A stretch of DNA of 64,000 nt from Mesodorylaimus sp. YZB2_4 (taxonomy: Eukaryota > Nematoda > Enoplea > Dorylaimida > Dorylaimidae): contig JASANH010000770.1 of assembly GCA_030248295.1 (NCBI GenBank), forward strand, positions 1,235,080 through 1,299,079, given 5' to 3'. Under the pieces are notes generated by a model that made no database searches, had not been told where the DNA came from, and saw only the letters and a list, made by a program, of their open reading frames with translations. Below are positions 20,531 through 33,068 of this stretch, one piece after another; position 1 is the stretch's first letter; every line of letters begins with the position of its first letter. The position numbers were made by a program, and so were the translations under genes.

Positions 20531-23500
20531 ATGGACTCCAGTAAGAGAGGAAGCGGCCACGTGAACTTTAGCCACAGGGCGTCGCTCGCCTCCTTATACT
20601 CGAGTGGACCCAATTCGATTGAACCTGCCCCGCATATCGACCATTATAGAAATGTCTTCTCGCAACCTAAATCGTCGACTGTGCAACGACCAACCTTGCA
20701 CGATTTGCATCGAGAGATCATTTTGGATCCTGAGATTCTGGGCGATTCGGATCAGGTACTATTAGGATGTGTTGTATGAGATCAGGGCAGCTACCATGTA
20801 TACTGCTGTAGCAATCTATTGGACCTGAATCTGCAAAAGGTGGGAATAAAGCCGTCAAAGCTGTGAAGTTCGGATGGATAATTGGAGTTCTAGTAAGCTG
20901 TTATGTTGTGCCCTCTGGCGTTCTCCACCTGTCATTGCTGGACTTTCAGGTCCGCTGTGTGCTGAACATTCTCGGAGCCATGCTCTACTTGCGTTTGACT
21001 TGGATCGCTGGCCAATGCGGGATAGGACTGGCTACTCTGATGATTATTGTCAGTGCAATTGTGACGACTCTTACATCGCTGTCCATGTGCGCCATTTGCA
21101 CGAATGGTGAAATACGCGGAGGTAAGCATTTGTTTGCTACAAGGCGCCCCCTCGTCTAGCACCCGTTGCAAAGCCCCTGCTGCGCGTCAAGCTTATTAGC
21201 AAAGGTAAGGGAAAGACAAAAATAAAGTGCGCCCCCCCCGCAAACCTTTGGTCTATCCCAGGCGACTATTGGTGTGAATCCCAGTACTGTACGAGGCAGC
21301 ATGTGTTTACAAAACTGAAGAATTTGTGGTAGGAAGGAAAAAGAACTTTGTGCATGACATAAAAGCTTACATAAAACAGTGATAGCCACGTTTTATGCCC
21401 TGGACTTGGATGATCAACAGAGGTACCTGGTTCAAACGCCGACCGAATGTCATAAACCCAAAGTTGTTTGTTTGTATATGCCATCATAGTTCAACTTGGA
21501 ATCAGCTCCGTCAATACTTGATCTTGAGAGTTGCATATACAGTAGCTGCATATATAAAAAAAAAAATTGTGCGTACTATGGACTGTTCTCCGGCCCAGTG
21601 CACTGGTTCAGGGAACCGGTCCTCCACCTTGAAGTCGGGCTGACACGAGACAGTTTGAGGTCGAGTGTCCGGTTTGGTTGCAGGCATCGGTAGAGAACTG
21701 GTATCGAGTTCTCAACTTGAACTGGTCTGTGAGCACTTCGGTCCCAGGTCCGTCAGAACCTCTTCGACGGCCGACTGCTCCACGAATTGTGAGTCTACAC
21801 GTCCTTCTTGGTGTGGGATAGTAAAGCACGCTGACAGTCCTGGGGAGAGCCAAGGATTTCACCGATTGCCTAATTAGCTGTACTTACGATAAGAAGCAAA
21901 CTTTACACTGAAGCTTTTATGATTGTGAGCGCTTGCTTGAACTGAATCCTTATTTTACCAGCGCAAAAAGTGCGTTAACTATGAAATCGAATATGTCGTT
22001 GAAGTCATCCAACATTTTTATTTTTATTTTATTTTTTACTTATCCTGGTCGGTCCAGGGGATGGTCAATTTTTGGCCCTTTACCCGGCCGGGCTAGGGGG
22101 CTTTAGTCGACCCTATCTTGCCATCGATTTGGGTCAATCCGGGATGCATGCCAAGCAAGGGCGAGTGATAGTCGCAACCCCGCGATGTCGGCGGTAACCC
22201 CGTGGGGCCACCATACCCAGCCCGTGCCCCGTGAGGGGACCCAGATTCGAGAGCCTCCCGCCCCATGAGGCCTCTCCTCGTTTATTGACCCCGGAGGGAT
22301 GAATGGTGAGTCGCCAATCGCCAGGCGTGCAAGGCGCAGAGAGAACTTCGCCAAGTTCTCAGACGGCCAGAGTTGAGCCCGCAGCCGACCGGTTTTCAGC
22401 TCTGCCAAGCAAGCTGTGACACCACCCAGGCGGCTCCCAACATTTTTAGGGGGCGCATACTTCATGCTGTCGAGAGCCCTGGGACCAGAATTTGGAGGGT
22501 CAATGGGCATGATATTTTCTTTGGCCAATGCCCTCGCCGCAGCATTGCATGCAACGGGCTTCGCCGAGACGGTCAAGGATCTGATGAAGGTAAACTCAAA
22601 TGAGGTCCATCCAGATTTGCATGAAATTATTATTCCAGGAGTACGGTGCCCAGATCGTTGATGGGGGCACGAATGATATCAGGATCATCACAGTCTCCAC
22701 CCTCTGCCTTCTCATGGCCATCGTCATTTTGGGAGTCAACGTCGAGGTCAAGGCTCAAATCGTGCTCCTTATCATCCTCCTCGCTTCTTACGTTGTCTAC
22801 ACGGCTGGCACGTTCATACCCCCATCGGACACTCTGATGGCCAAGGGTATATCTGGATATTCATGGCCCACACTGGTCGACAATTTTGGACCCGGATTCC
22901 GAGGCGAGACGTTCTTCAGCGTGTTTGCTGTCTATTTTCCTGCGGCGACAGGAATCATGGCAGGGGCAAACATATCTGGCGATTTGAAAGATCCAAGCGT
23001 GGCCATACCCAAAGGCACATTGCTGGCCATATTGGCGACGAGTATACTTTATATAAGCGCTGTTTGGATGTCGGGCGCCAGTGTGATAAGGTAGGGCAGA
23101 AACATTGGACACGTTAGGCGGGCCCTGTCCAACTACTAGAACTGGTCAAACGGAGCAGCAAAACACAATGTTTGCTTCTATTGCAGGGACGCGTCTGGCA
23201 ATGTCGCTGACCTGGCGGCAGGTACATTATCTGCTTGTGCAAACAATGGATCATGCCCCTACGGCTTGATGAATTATTTTCAAGTACACTGCGGACATGC
23301 GAGTCTAAAATTTGAAAAACATAGTGTATTCTTTGTTCCAGACCATGCAAATGCAAAGCGCGTTTGGGCCGTTGATTATCGCAGGTATTTTTGCGGCAAC
23401 TTTAAGCTCCGCTTTGGCATCCCTGGTGTCTGGCCCAAAACTATTTCAGGTATTTGAGTGGCTGAATATTTATGCCCGGTAGTATCCATGTTACTGTTTA

Positions 23501-26500
23501 ACTATATACCTACCTCCTGCATCTGGGCACTCTACTGTGCCTGGAGGAAAGTCCATACGGCTGCGGAGATACTTTCTTGTAATGGCATGCTGCAACGACT
23601 GCGAGCTCCAGCTGCAGTCGTCATGCAGAAAGTATCAGAAAGCATCGACATTGCCTGGCGACTAGAAATCTTGCGAACATTGTACAGGAGGCTTCAGAGC
23701 ATCTACAATAAGCAGTTTACGCAGAACGCTTGTTCGCGTGTGCAAGCAAAATATCATGTCCATGTTCATGTTCATGTTTTACCACATCACCAAACGCTTA
23801 TGCGCACTCGAGGGTGAAGGGACACATTTTACACGAAATTTTTCCCGGCCGGGGAGCCACCCCCCCCCCGAACGCCCCGCGGGGGGGGGAACCCCACACA
23901 AAACACGGGGCGGGGGCGCCCAAATATCAAGTCCTTTTCCAGGCTGTCGGAAGGGATAAGCTGTTCCCAAAGATCGATTGGTTTGCCAAAGGTTACGGAC
24001 GAAATGACGAACCCCGCCGTGCATATTTGCTAGGCTTTGTAATATCCTTTGCCATGGGCTGTGTTGGTGAGTGCTTGCTCTTCGTTTCCAAGAGGGATAT
24101 TCAGGATGATGCAATAAGACCCCTATATTACACGGATTTTCAAAGTGTGAAAAGAATAAGATAGAGGACAGGACCTATACACGCAGGGCTGTTAACCGCT
24201 TGCTGTACGTACTGTAGATGATGCAATGTTTGCCATTTCTGGCCTGATTGTAGCGGCAGCTAATGCAAACGCGATATGAGGGGGTATAGCTCAGTGGCAG
24301 AGCATTCGACTGCAGTTAGGTGGGAAAGAAGACAACCACAAGCAGGTATCGAGAGGTCACCGGTTCAACTCCGGTTGCCCCCTACGCTTTTGTTCTTTGG
24401 TGTGGCATTGACTGGGTGCAAGGATTTTAAGATGAACTTTTCATGAGAAAAGCCAAAACTGTTTTCGCCTCGCATGGACTGTTGTGCGCTGCAGTCAAAA
24501 ATATCATGGAATTTTCATTTAAGATTCTGCTTGGCTGTGCAATTCTTTTTATGAAACTTTTCCAAAAGCCTAGGGGGCAGCCGGAGTTGAACCGGCGACC
24601 TCTCGATACCTGCTGAACTACCTATTCCTGCTTTACTGCAGTCGAATGCTCTGCCACTGAGCTATGCCCCCTTACATTCTCCTCAAATATGGTGCCTTTC
24701 ACATCTATATCCAGACATTGTAAATAATGCGATCCTTCCTGTTTCAGGCGACCTAAACACCATTGCCCCATTTATTTCCAATTTCTACCTGGCCACCTAC
24801 GCTTTGATCAATTTCGCCTGTTTCCATGGTTCGATTGCCAAATCTCCGGGATGGCGGCCCGCTTTCAAATATTACAATCGATGGTTGTCGTGTTTGGGGG
24901 CCCTGCTGTGCATTGCTGCCATGTTCATGATGAGCTACATCGCAGCACCGCTGACATTCATTCTAATGGCTGCCCTGTACATCTATCTGAGCAGGAGGAA
25001 GCTAGGTACGCTCTGAAACCTTGATCGAATGATAGATACTGGCACTCTGATATATTGTCATCCCATTGCAGATGTTAATTGGGGCTCCTCGAATCAAGCT
25101 CATCAGTACATAATCGCTCTCCAATCCATGTATCGCCTGCTTAGAATCGAAGCACACGTAAAAAATTACAGACCACAAATCTTGGCCCTGACAGGCAATC
25201 CAGCCACGAGACCATCGATGGTTGATTTCGTGAAAGGGATCACTAATAAAAATTCATTACTGATTTTTGGCCACATTCTCCCTCGTCCGATCAACGAAGC
25301 TAATTGGAGAACCTATGAGAATTTACGACGTCGCAGTACTGAAGCTTACCTTTGGTTAAAACAACGACGCGTCAAAGGGTTCTATCAGCCAGTCACAGCC
25401 GACACAACGAGGGACGGATTGAGGGTGCTGTTAGAAGCGGTTGGACTGGGAAAAATGAGGCCGAATATCGTGATAATTGGGTACAAAAATCGATGGAGTG
25501 CGTGCAGAGTTGGAGATGTCAGAGATTATTTCGAGCTAATTCAGTAAGTAAGATGTTCATTTGGGGTCAGCTCTTCGTAGGCCAGGGGGCAGCCATTATA
25601 AATATTTGGACTTAAACGCTGAAAGCGCTAGTAAAAGCGTTCGATTCCTTCTTGTTACCCATGATCACTTATTTTCAAACTTTTTATGGTTGTAGTGAAT
25701 GCTTCGATGCGGACATGTCCGTGTGCGTGCTTCGTGTACACGAAGGATTAGACTACAGTTCGGAAATGCTGGAATACAATGTGGAAGGGGCTGAAGCTAT
25801 TAAAACTGTTTCATCCAAAAGAATGTCCATCGCCAGATTCCTACCAGCCGCTTATCGGGCATCTTTCGACGCCATTAGCGAAGACCCACTGGGCGAAGAC
25901 GGGCCTAACATCGGCAGCGCTGCCGAATCTGGTTACTTTGACCAAGGCACCAGAGCTTCGTTGGACACTGAAGCCAGCTTGCAGCAGGAGATGGCAGCTG
26001 TAAGCCACAAAAACCAACGAGAGCAGGAAGTCATCGGGATGGTGAACCGGTTTCGCACAAAAGTCAAGAAAGGAGTGGTCGATGTGTGGTGGTTGTTTGA
26101 CGATGGAGGTCTGTCTCTTCTTTCACTTGGGGTCTGCTCTAGATGAGCAAAGAGGTATTTGATCTGCTGTAGGATTGGCTCTCTTGCTACCTCACCTATT
26201 GGTCAGTCAAAAATCCTACCTTCGTGGATCCAAGTTACGAATTTTCACGACTTCTAATAATGTGGAGTTGGTCAGTGAGCAGCAGAAAAGGTAACACATG
26301 CTGCTTTTTTCGTCGTTGCAAAGAAGTTTTGTGCTATTTTACTTGTTTTAGCATGGTCGCCCTCCTGGCTAAATTCCGAATCAGGTGCACTGATGTGATA
26401 ATTATCAACAGTGCCGATAGGGCTCCCTCGCAGGCAACGGTGGCCGAATTCAATAAATTAATCGAGCCGCTGATGCAACCGCATTTGTGCGGCCCGTGCG

Positions 26501-27020
26501 AGCAGTATTCTTCTGTCTTGATTGACGAAGAAGAAATGACTGCGCTGCAAGATAAGGTAAGCAAGCTGTCATGGGTTCACCACTGAAACTAATCAGAGCT
26601 GAGAGCCTTATTTTCTGCGTCGAATTCGCTGCACTGCACTGGTCGCTTAATCCTGGTGCAAGGATATACTGAATGAGAGGTTATCAGGACAGAATTGTAG
26701 CATCTTCATAGCATTCAACAAGTGAGACTTACTGGAGCCCACAACCATGCTTACAGCAGAATGGGGCAGTTTATTTGCTGCACGTACATAAGAAAGCTAC
26801 TGGTTCATTTCAGACCAATCGTCACCTGCGAACTCGGGAGCTACTAATGGAACATTCCAAGGACTCGTCGCTCGTCATCATCACACTTCCAGTCCCGCGC
26901 AAGAACGGCATATCGGCATATCTATACTTGGCTTGGCTGGAAATGCTGACTAGTTTTACCAAGTCTCCAGTTCTGTTGGTGAGAGGCAATCAACAGTCAG
27001 TGCTAACGTTTTATTCTTGA
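20531..27020 (+). CDS. NKCC1: Na-K-2Cl cotransporter, SLC12 family (NKCC1 type), complete
   Basis: Fourteen exons join in frame to 1,023 residues: 20531-20755, 20812-20892, 20950-21121, 22450-22589, 22639-23090, 23187-23283, 23342-23449, 23943-24066, 24748-25005, 25072-25543, 25696-26108, 26173-26290, 26352-26556 and 26814-27020. Every border is GT-AG and the total is a multiple of three. The protein imports Na, K and Cl together across the plasma membrane and serves cell volume and chloride control. The short N terminus keeps HIDHYRN and RPTLHDLH, as in NKCC1, but I see no RFxV kinase-docking motif. The twelve-helix core has [37 protein letters not shown] and FAKGYG. The cytoplasmic part has [17 protein letters not shown] and the ending [15 protein letters not shown]. 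Introns 2 and 11 are only 57 and 64 nt. Intron 8 holds two tRNA genes and introns 3 and 7 hold repeats. NKCC fits better than KCC; NCC is less likely. Confidence 0.93.
22010..22445 (-). mobile_element. GC-rich retroposon-like insertion in NKCC intron 3
   Basis: A block much richer in G and C than its surroundings fills most of the intron before exon 4. Read on the minus strand it ends in ...CTGGACCGACCAGGATAAG followed by an A-rich tail (AAAAAATAAAATAAAAA). This is typical of a retroposed sequence. It has no coding likeness. No second copy was found in this window, so the family is unknown. Confidence 0.5.
23757..23930 (-). mobile_element. tRNA-derived SINE, family 2, copy in NKCC intron 7
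   Basis: Read on the minus strand it ends in CTTCACCCTCGAGTGCGC, AAGCGTTTGGTGATGTGG and TAAAACATGAACATGAACATG. This matches the copies at 48.35, 53.94 and 55.03 kb. The 5' part (23850-23930) has long C and G runs and has lost the tRNA-like boxes, by mutation or through assembly error. Confidence 0.65.
24280..24383 (+). tRNA. tRNA-Cys (GCA) with a 32-nt intron
   Basis: The cloverleaf is complete. The acceptor GGGGGTA pairs with TGCCCCC (one U-G), the D-arm is GCTC...GAGC, and the anticodon stem TTCGA pairs with TCGAG. The T-arm is ACCGG-TTCAACT-CCGGT and the discriminator base is T. The anticodon loop is C-T-GCA-G-A, and a 32-nt intron sits between positions 37 and 38, the standard place for eukaryotic tRNA introns. 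It lies in intron 8 of the NKCC gene on the same strand. The A box (TAGCTCAGTGG) and B box (GGTTCAACTCC) are intact, so it may be transcribed by Pol III. Confidence 0.93.
24572..24671 (-). tRNA. tRNA-Cys (GCA) with a 28-nt intron
   Basis: This is a second cysteine tRNA, pointing towards the first and 188 bp away in the same NKCC intron. The acceptor GGGGGCA pairs perfectly with TGCCCCC, and the T-arm GCCGG-TTCAACT-CCGGC is perfect. The anticodon stem and loop match the first gene. The intron, again between positions 37 and 38, is 28 nt and differs from that of the first copy. It is antisense to the host gene. Confidence 0.93.
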
Positions 27021-27590
27021 ACCAAGATAAAAAACGGCGTCAGGCTTTGACATATGCTGCTACGACATGTATGTGCGCCGTTACTCCCTATAGGGTGGTC
27101 ATGAAGGCCTTTGCTTTGCAAAAACGCCACTTATCCGGTACTGTGTGCACGATTTTCAAATAAAGTAAAGCGAACGACATATTTGCAGTTTTAACCCCGC
27201 CCATTCTTGATTTTACCCCGCCAGAATACGAGTCACAGTCACTACAAATGGCTCTGCTCTTCTGATACATCACTACATGTATTTCTATCCACTAGCCCTA
27301 CCAAAATTCTGTGCTTATGTCGTGCTGTATATGCACCCCCCTCAGAGTGATTCCACAGTTTGGATCCAGCAGGTGAGTTTTAATGCAGTTTCAGTAACTG
27401 CATCTTTCACCTAAAATGAAAAAATATAATTCTTAGCTTTGCCTCACAGCATACCCAAGTCTTCCTGAAACCCTGGGACCAATCCTAAATAAGGCGAATT
27501 GCTGTAGTCCTGCTAACTGATTGGCTTATCACGTGAAATTTCAGTCTTGTACACTCCAGAAAGACTGTATCAATCAAATTCAAACCTTTT
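27021..27590. other. Short intergenic stretch between NKCC and the VWD pseudogene
   Basis: This holds the 3' UTR side of the cotransporter gene. I found no match to the signal-peptide exon or the GCWGDPHCW exon of the intact VWD gene, so the following pseudogene lacks its 5' half. Confidence 0.4.
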
Positions 27591-29031
27591 ATACACTCAG
27601 GTCAATGAGGAAAAAAGAAAATATTCCATATCGCTTTTCCGAACTTGACGATTATTGCGAGCACTTCGTCAACATCGCTTTCGGGGATCCTAAGAAAACT
27701 CAAGTTATCTTGACAACCAGCTTTGGTCTTCGCATCGTGCATGTGCGCCATCAGACGTAGTGGCACGACCAAAGCTGTGTCCGATCTCACAATCGAGACA
27801 CCTCGTCACCCAGAACTGAAGCATAACACACACGGTCTATTGGGGCGTTGGAATGGAGATCCAAACGACGATTCCATTGATGCTAATAGAAAGAAGCAAA
27901 AATTAGACGCGAAGGTTTCATGGGCTTTTGGCGATAGTTGGATTGTGTCTAGCGACATAACGAAAACACCAGATTGGTAAATTAGGTCAAGATCTAGTGA
28001 TTGGAAAAAAATATTTTTTGATTTCAGCGAGCAAGAAGAGGCAGAAAAAATCGATCAGGAAACAATTAAAGCAACTGATCCTAAATTGAAACAAGCAATT
28101 CAAAAGCAATGCATTGAAATTCTAGAAAATCTAAATTAAAGGAATGCGCTGAAAAAATCGGCCGTAAGAGATCAATTGTCGAAAATTGTATCATCGACTT
28201 GATTTTTATGGAAGATGACCAAAGTCACACAGACTACATCGAAGATATTCGAGAAAGTTTCTTGTAGACGGTCGACAGACGTGATCATGTAAAAGGCAAG
28301 AACCAGTTCGGCTTGATCGTGAATGATCGTGATGACGAGAGCGATGAAAATGACGAAAAGGGTGGTAAACGACCCGTCAATCAAAAACTGGTACTGACTG
28401 AGCAACCGAAACCCAATCCGCCTCAGCCTCAACCTCAGGCAGCAGCCCCCCCCCCCCCCCCCCCCAAGCCTGAGCCCGCACAACCTCCTAAAGCTCCAGG
28501 TTGCACTCTTAAAAATTTATGCGAGTCCCATCTTTCAAAAGTGTACACAGCTGACCTATGTCTCAGCCTCTGTTTCTCTTCAGCTTCCCTCTACCGTCTG
28601 TACAAGCACGCGACGGGCAATCATTTCTACACCACCAATTGCAACGAAGCCGTCAACGCGATCCGCCATCTTAGGTACGTCAGCGAAGGCAGTCCTGGTT
28701 CTGTGGCCACTACACCAAACCGGTCTGCAGCCAGTCTATCGTTTATATAAGCCAGCCGCTAACGAAGACCACTTCTACACGCTGAGCGCAAAGGAGGCGG
28801 AAAACGCAGCCGCCAAGCTTGGAAAAGGAAAGGAATCGCCAACTACTGTCCAAGTGCGAAGAATCAATGTGGTGCTAGCCTGAGTTTTATCAGGTACTTC
28901 CGCGGTATTGATCATTTCTACACAACCAGCATAGCGGAAGGCAACAAGAATGTGATTCCGCATGGAGGGAAATATGTAGGCATACTCTGCCATATTTGGC
29001 CAAACAAAGGATCTGTGACTCAGCCGAAATA
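27591..29031 (+). pseudogene. Broken VWD-domain gene extended by three DUF5648-like repeats
   Basis: From about 27600 it matches exons 3-4 of the intact VWD gene at 30.9-32.8 kb: ENIPYRFSE, FGDPKKTQVILTTSFGLRIV, NTHGLLGRWNGDPNDDSID, FGDSWIV and EQEEAEKIDQETIKATDP. The differences include an extra base at the exon start, a stop and frameshift at about 27758, a stop at about 28137, and TAG at about 28265 where the paralogue has Glu. The intact gene ends in a charged tail. This copy instead runs on through a proline run (poly-C at about 28448) into three DUF5648-like units: LYRLYKHATGNHFYTT (28588), VYRLYKPAANEDHFYT (about 28712) and RYFRGIDHFYTTS (about 28895). Frameshifts lie between the units. 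DUF5648 units are best known from bacterial and fungal secreted proteins. A dead fusion gene is most likely; many assembly indels are possible. Confidence 0.75.
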
Positions 29032-30861
29032 GAGAAACAAAACAACTTATGGTAATCTGCTGAGTAGTTTTCTTGAGGCAATATCGAATACAAGGTATTT
29101 ATGAATAAAAAGATATGATCTGATTGTTTAGATCGATATATCTTAGCCAATACAAGAGTTCAAAACTAAATTGGAGCAGTTTATCAGAGTGCTTGATTTT
29201 CTCCAAAGCACACTGGCAATGGGATAAGTCGCAGCCGAAGAACTCGCTCACGATCAGAGAGACTTGACTACCGTTTCCAAGTGCCTGTTCCAAATCGCAG
29301 ATGCTTATTATAAGTCTGTGTAAATCTTATTACGATCAAAAGAGGGGTTAATACACTGACTACTATAAATTGAAACAAGATAGCAATCAGCACAAGCTCC
29401 TTTACAAGGGCGAAATGTCCTGATGGAGACCCGAGAAAAGGCAAAGGGTGCAGGTCAAAGTATTCTTCTTTTCTGTTCGATCACCATAGATGCTTGAAAT
29501 TCTTCTTCTGCAGTGAAGGAACTCATAATTAATGAATTGTAGTGAGCACAGTATCAAATTTTGCCATAGTAAGATTTTTACACCCCCTGTCGGATATGCA
29601 ATACAAATGGTACAAAGAAAAGCATCGGCAGAGATAGGTTTGTGTGCTGGCAATAAAAGTGGTGAACTGTCGAGTAAAATGCATCTGAGCAGGGGATGAC
29701 TGTCATCACGGACACAGGTGTTCATGCACTTGAAGACAAAAATGAGAGAAGCACCTCCAAGGGTTTTACCCACAAGTGGAGACCTGCCAAAGCGGGGTGC
29801 AGGTCAGATTTAAATAAAGACACGGATGCTTTAGCAACTAAATAAAGCTGAAACAAAAAAATCCACTAATGTATAGTATGTTTCTTCGGGAAGCCTAACC
29901 CACATCATTGCGTTCACTGATCATGTAATACGACTAGCTAATCTATATTGGTGGATGTGGTACATAGCGCAGCTCACATAGCGCAGCTCACATAGCGCAG
30001 CTCGTGGTTGAAACATTATCCTGGCAGGTGATGCTCCCAGCTGCCAGCTATGAGAATCGATTGTGATTGTCGACTGCCACACAGAACTCACCGTCTTTGA
30101 TTCCTCTCCATTGATACATACAATTCTCACGATTGTTAGTTGATCAGTGTAGTTGAATCAAGTAGTCATAAATAAATTTAATAGGACTGTAAGAGTGTTC
30201 ACCGATTTCTTCACAGTCTTTAGTGAAAAATATCTCTGCCCGCGCCTTCAACCCGGAATCGCCAGGCACTACATGACCAACATGGAAAAATCTAATCATC
30301 GTATCAAACTGCTACAGGAAAACACATACCTGCTCGCATACCTGCTCAACTGCAGTCAAAACAGAAAGCATTTGCTCCTGCGGGACATTGAGCATTGTTC
30401 TTCGTCTCAACGTGATTTCCAGTGTGGCAGTGAACTATCGCCACTCAAAGACGTTCTGTAGCATAGCATGCCCATTTTCCGCTGTATTTGCAGCTATATC
30501 CTCTGCACTTATTTGCTTTCATCTCGGTGGCTTTTGATCCAGTACAAACGGGCAAAATCATGAATCAAAGGCTCCTCTCAATGCAAAGAGACAAACAAGA
30601 AGTTTAAAGCACAAATCAGATGAAAGAGTCGCATGAGAAAAGATCATTTTCTTAGAATATGCGCTTTGAAGCATGCCGGCAATGAGCGATGATTTGCTCA
30701 GGCGTGCGTCCTTGGACCATTATTGCTGAGTATGTCAATAGCCAAACGTAATTTATAAAGAGCTTGACCACCCAAGAATCACTTCAGTCTTTAGAAAGCG
30801 AGGACTGAACTATTTCAACCAAGGACCATTATTGATCGTTTTCACTTGATTTGCAATCGCA
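29032..30861. other. Intergenic, upstream of the intact VWD gene
   Basis: No gene was recognised. A tandem triplet of the 14-mer CACATAGCGCAGCT lies at about 29960-30003. A plus frame at 30153-30461 has no recognisable domain. Confidence 0.4.
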
Positions 30862-32753
30862 ATGCTCCGATCTCTGATTGCACTTTTGGCCCTTGGTGCC
30901 ATCATCAGTTCTGGTAAAAGCCATTCTATCATGACTTTTACTAACATTGAGGGAAGTCAGTTTCCATTGGTTTCAGAAGCCCTCAGCGTGAAGCCTCCTG
31001 TTGGCTCGACGTGCGATGTAGGAGAGCAGGAAAGGATCCCAGGCTTGTGTCCTAACGGCCATGATCCCAAGACATGCAGAGCTTACTGCACTAAGAAATT
31101 CGGTGGCGAGTTGGTCAGTGCCGTGTGCAGTGCGGAGAGAAAGAATAAAAAGCGTGAATGCATTTGCAAATTGAGTAAGTGGCTGATTCTCATGACACCG
31201 AAATAGGCAGTCCTCGTTTTCTCTATTTGTCTTCAGTTACAAATAAGCTAAGGCTTAGATTTGAGATTCCTGTGTCTGCGAACGACTGACTCTGATGACA
31301 GCTGCACTCGTTTTCGTCGCTGGAAGTGACGGTTGAGAGTGAAAAAAGGTCAATGGCGCTGGGTGTTCACTGCCATCTCTTGTTTTTTGGCAACTGACAA
31401 TTTCAATAGGAACTTCAAATTTAAGACTGAACGGCAACTCCTGTTCTCGAGCTCCGATTTAATGCGCACAGAATAACATTCACAAAAAACCGAAAAATCC
31501 ATCACTATAACCATTAAAATCATGAATAAAATTCAGTTTCAGCCAAAGACTTGATCTTACCTTTCAGAATGCTGCAACCAAGGCTGTTGGGGTGATCCTC
31601 ACTGCTGGACTTGCGATGGTGTGAAATTCGGTTATCAAGGCTTGAAGAAATATGTGGTGATGAAACCTATTTCCAAATTTTCTACCGTACCCGAGTTCGA
31701 AATTCGACAAATTAATAAGCCATGGCAGAAAGGACCTATGGCCATCCTGGACGTGTCGGAACTTGTCATAAAGGACTGGAAACTAGTTATTGTGGTTAAA
31801 GTGCCGGATGGTCCCAAGGGCACCTACATTTTGACTGTAAGTGATCAGACCACCCATCCTCTTTGTATATCTTTGATGAAAAGGAAAGGGAGCGCCCGCC
31901 CATACGACATCATCCCTGATAACTTCATTCCTTTACACGAATTTTAGGTAAACTCGAAACAAGAAAACATTCCGTATCGTTTCTCTGAATTCGACGACTA
32001 TCGCGAGCACTTTGTGAACATTGGTTTTGGTGACCCGAAGAAGACCCAAGTTGTGCTCACCACAAGCTTTGGTCTCCGTATTGTCTACACCACAAAAGGC
32101 AGTGGTAGCCGCGTCTACTCCGATATCTCCATCGATACACCTCGGCATCCTGAACTGAAGAATAACACGCACGGTCTGCTGGGACGTTGGAATGGCAATC
32201 CTGCAGATGACTCCATCGATGCCAATGGTAAGCAGCATAAATTAGACGCCAAGTTTTCGTGGACTTTCGGCGACAGCTGGATTGTGCCAAGCGGAGGCAG
32301 AACGAAAACACCTGATTGGTATGCTTCATGCAAACTTTTATCGTCTGCAGGCCTATAACAGCATGTGTTCAATTTAGCGAGCAGGAAGAAGCAGAAAAGA
32401 TCGATGAAGAAACAGTCAAGGCGACTGATCCTAAATTAAAGCAAGCAATCGAAAACATGTGCTCGCAAACTCTATCAAATCCTAAATTGAAGGCTTGCGC
32501 CGCGAAACTAGGTCGCACATTGCCATCCCTGGAAAATTGCGTTATCGATTTGATCTTCACTGACGACGAGCAAACACGAAAAGATTACATCGAAGACATT
32601 CTCGAAAGCTTCTTGGAGACGTGCGACAGGCGTGATAATGCGAAGGGCAAGAATGACCTCGTCCTCGTCGTTCAAGGTCGCAACGACGAGAGCGATGAAA
32701 GTGACAGCGATGAAAAGAAGGGAAAGGGGCCAGCTAGGAAGAAAACTGGTTAA
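30862..32753 (+). CDS. Secreted protein: CSalpha-beta-like module plus VWD domain
   Basis: Four exons (30862-31174, 31568-31836, 31948-32318, 32378-32753) join in frame to 442 residues. Exon 1 gives a signal peptide (residues 1-20) and a cysteine module: CPNGHDPKTC-RAY-C, ten residues, C, nine residues, C-I-C. That is CSalpha-beta spacing. Exon 2 opens with CCNQGCWGDPHCWTCDGVKF, the start of a von Willebrand factor type D domain. Exon 3 holds TSFGLRIVYTT, THGLLGRWNGNPADDS and FGDSWIVPS, the form seen in Muc4 and SUSD2-type VWD domains. Exon 4 supplies the closing cysteine, then a helical Glu/Lys-rich stretch with four cysteines and an acidic-basic tail ending KKTG. VWD domains build extracellular polymers and are often secreted; a cuticular, gut-lining or immune role is possible, but I cannot say which. 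A broken paralogue lies 3 kb upstream. Confidence 0.85.
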
Positions 32754-33068
32754 GTGCAGCCAAAATAAGAAGGGCCATTTGTCGCTTGATTGAATTTCGC
32801 AAGCTAGCAGGAAAGTAAAGACTTGCAGTGCACTTTGCAGACCCTGCTAGCCAACACAGTTGAATCTTGTTGCCACCTACTCTGCGGGTGAGGAGGCAAC
32901 AATGCATGCTTCATGCTTCAGGTCGCCGTGAAGCGCATATCGCCCATAAAGAAGCGATTAGACGCTAATAGAAGAAGCAAACCTGTCAAAAAATCACGTG
33001 CTATGGAAAACGGTTATTGATGAGGAGGGCAGTACCATCGCACAGAGAGGACACTTGGTATTCGTATA

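Noticed and set aside
23850-23900. C and G runs inside the NKCC intron, considered as a possible structured element
   Set aside because: They fall in the head of a SINE copy and look like low-complexity decay or assembly noise.
29955-30003. Three tandem 14-bp units, considered as a possible CRISPR-like array
   Set aside because: The units are directly adjacent without spacers, and the DNA is eukaryotic.
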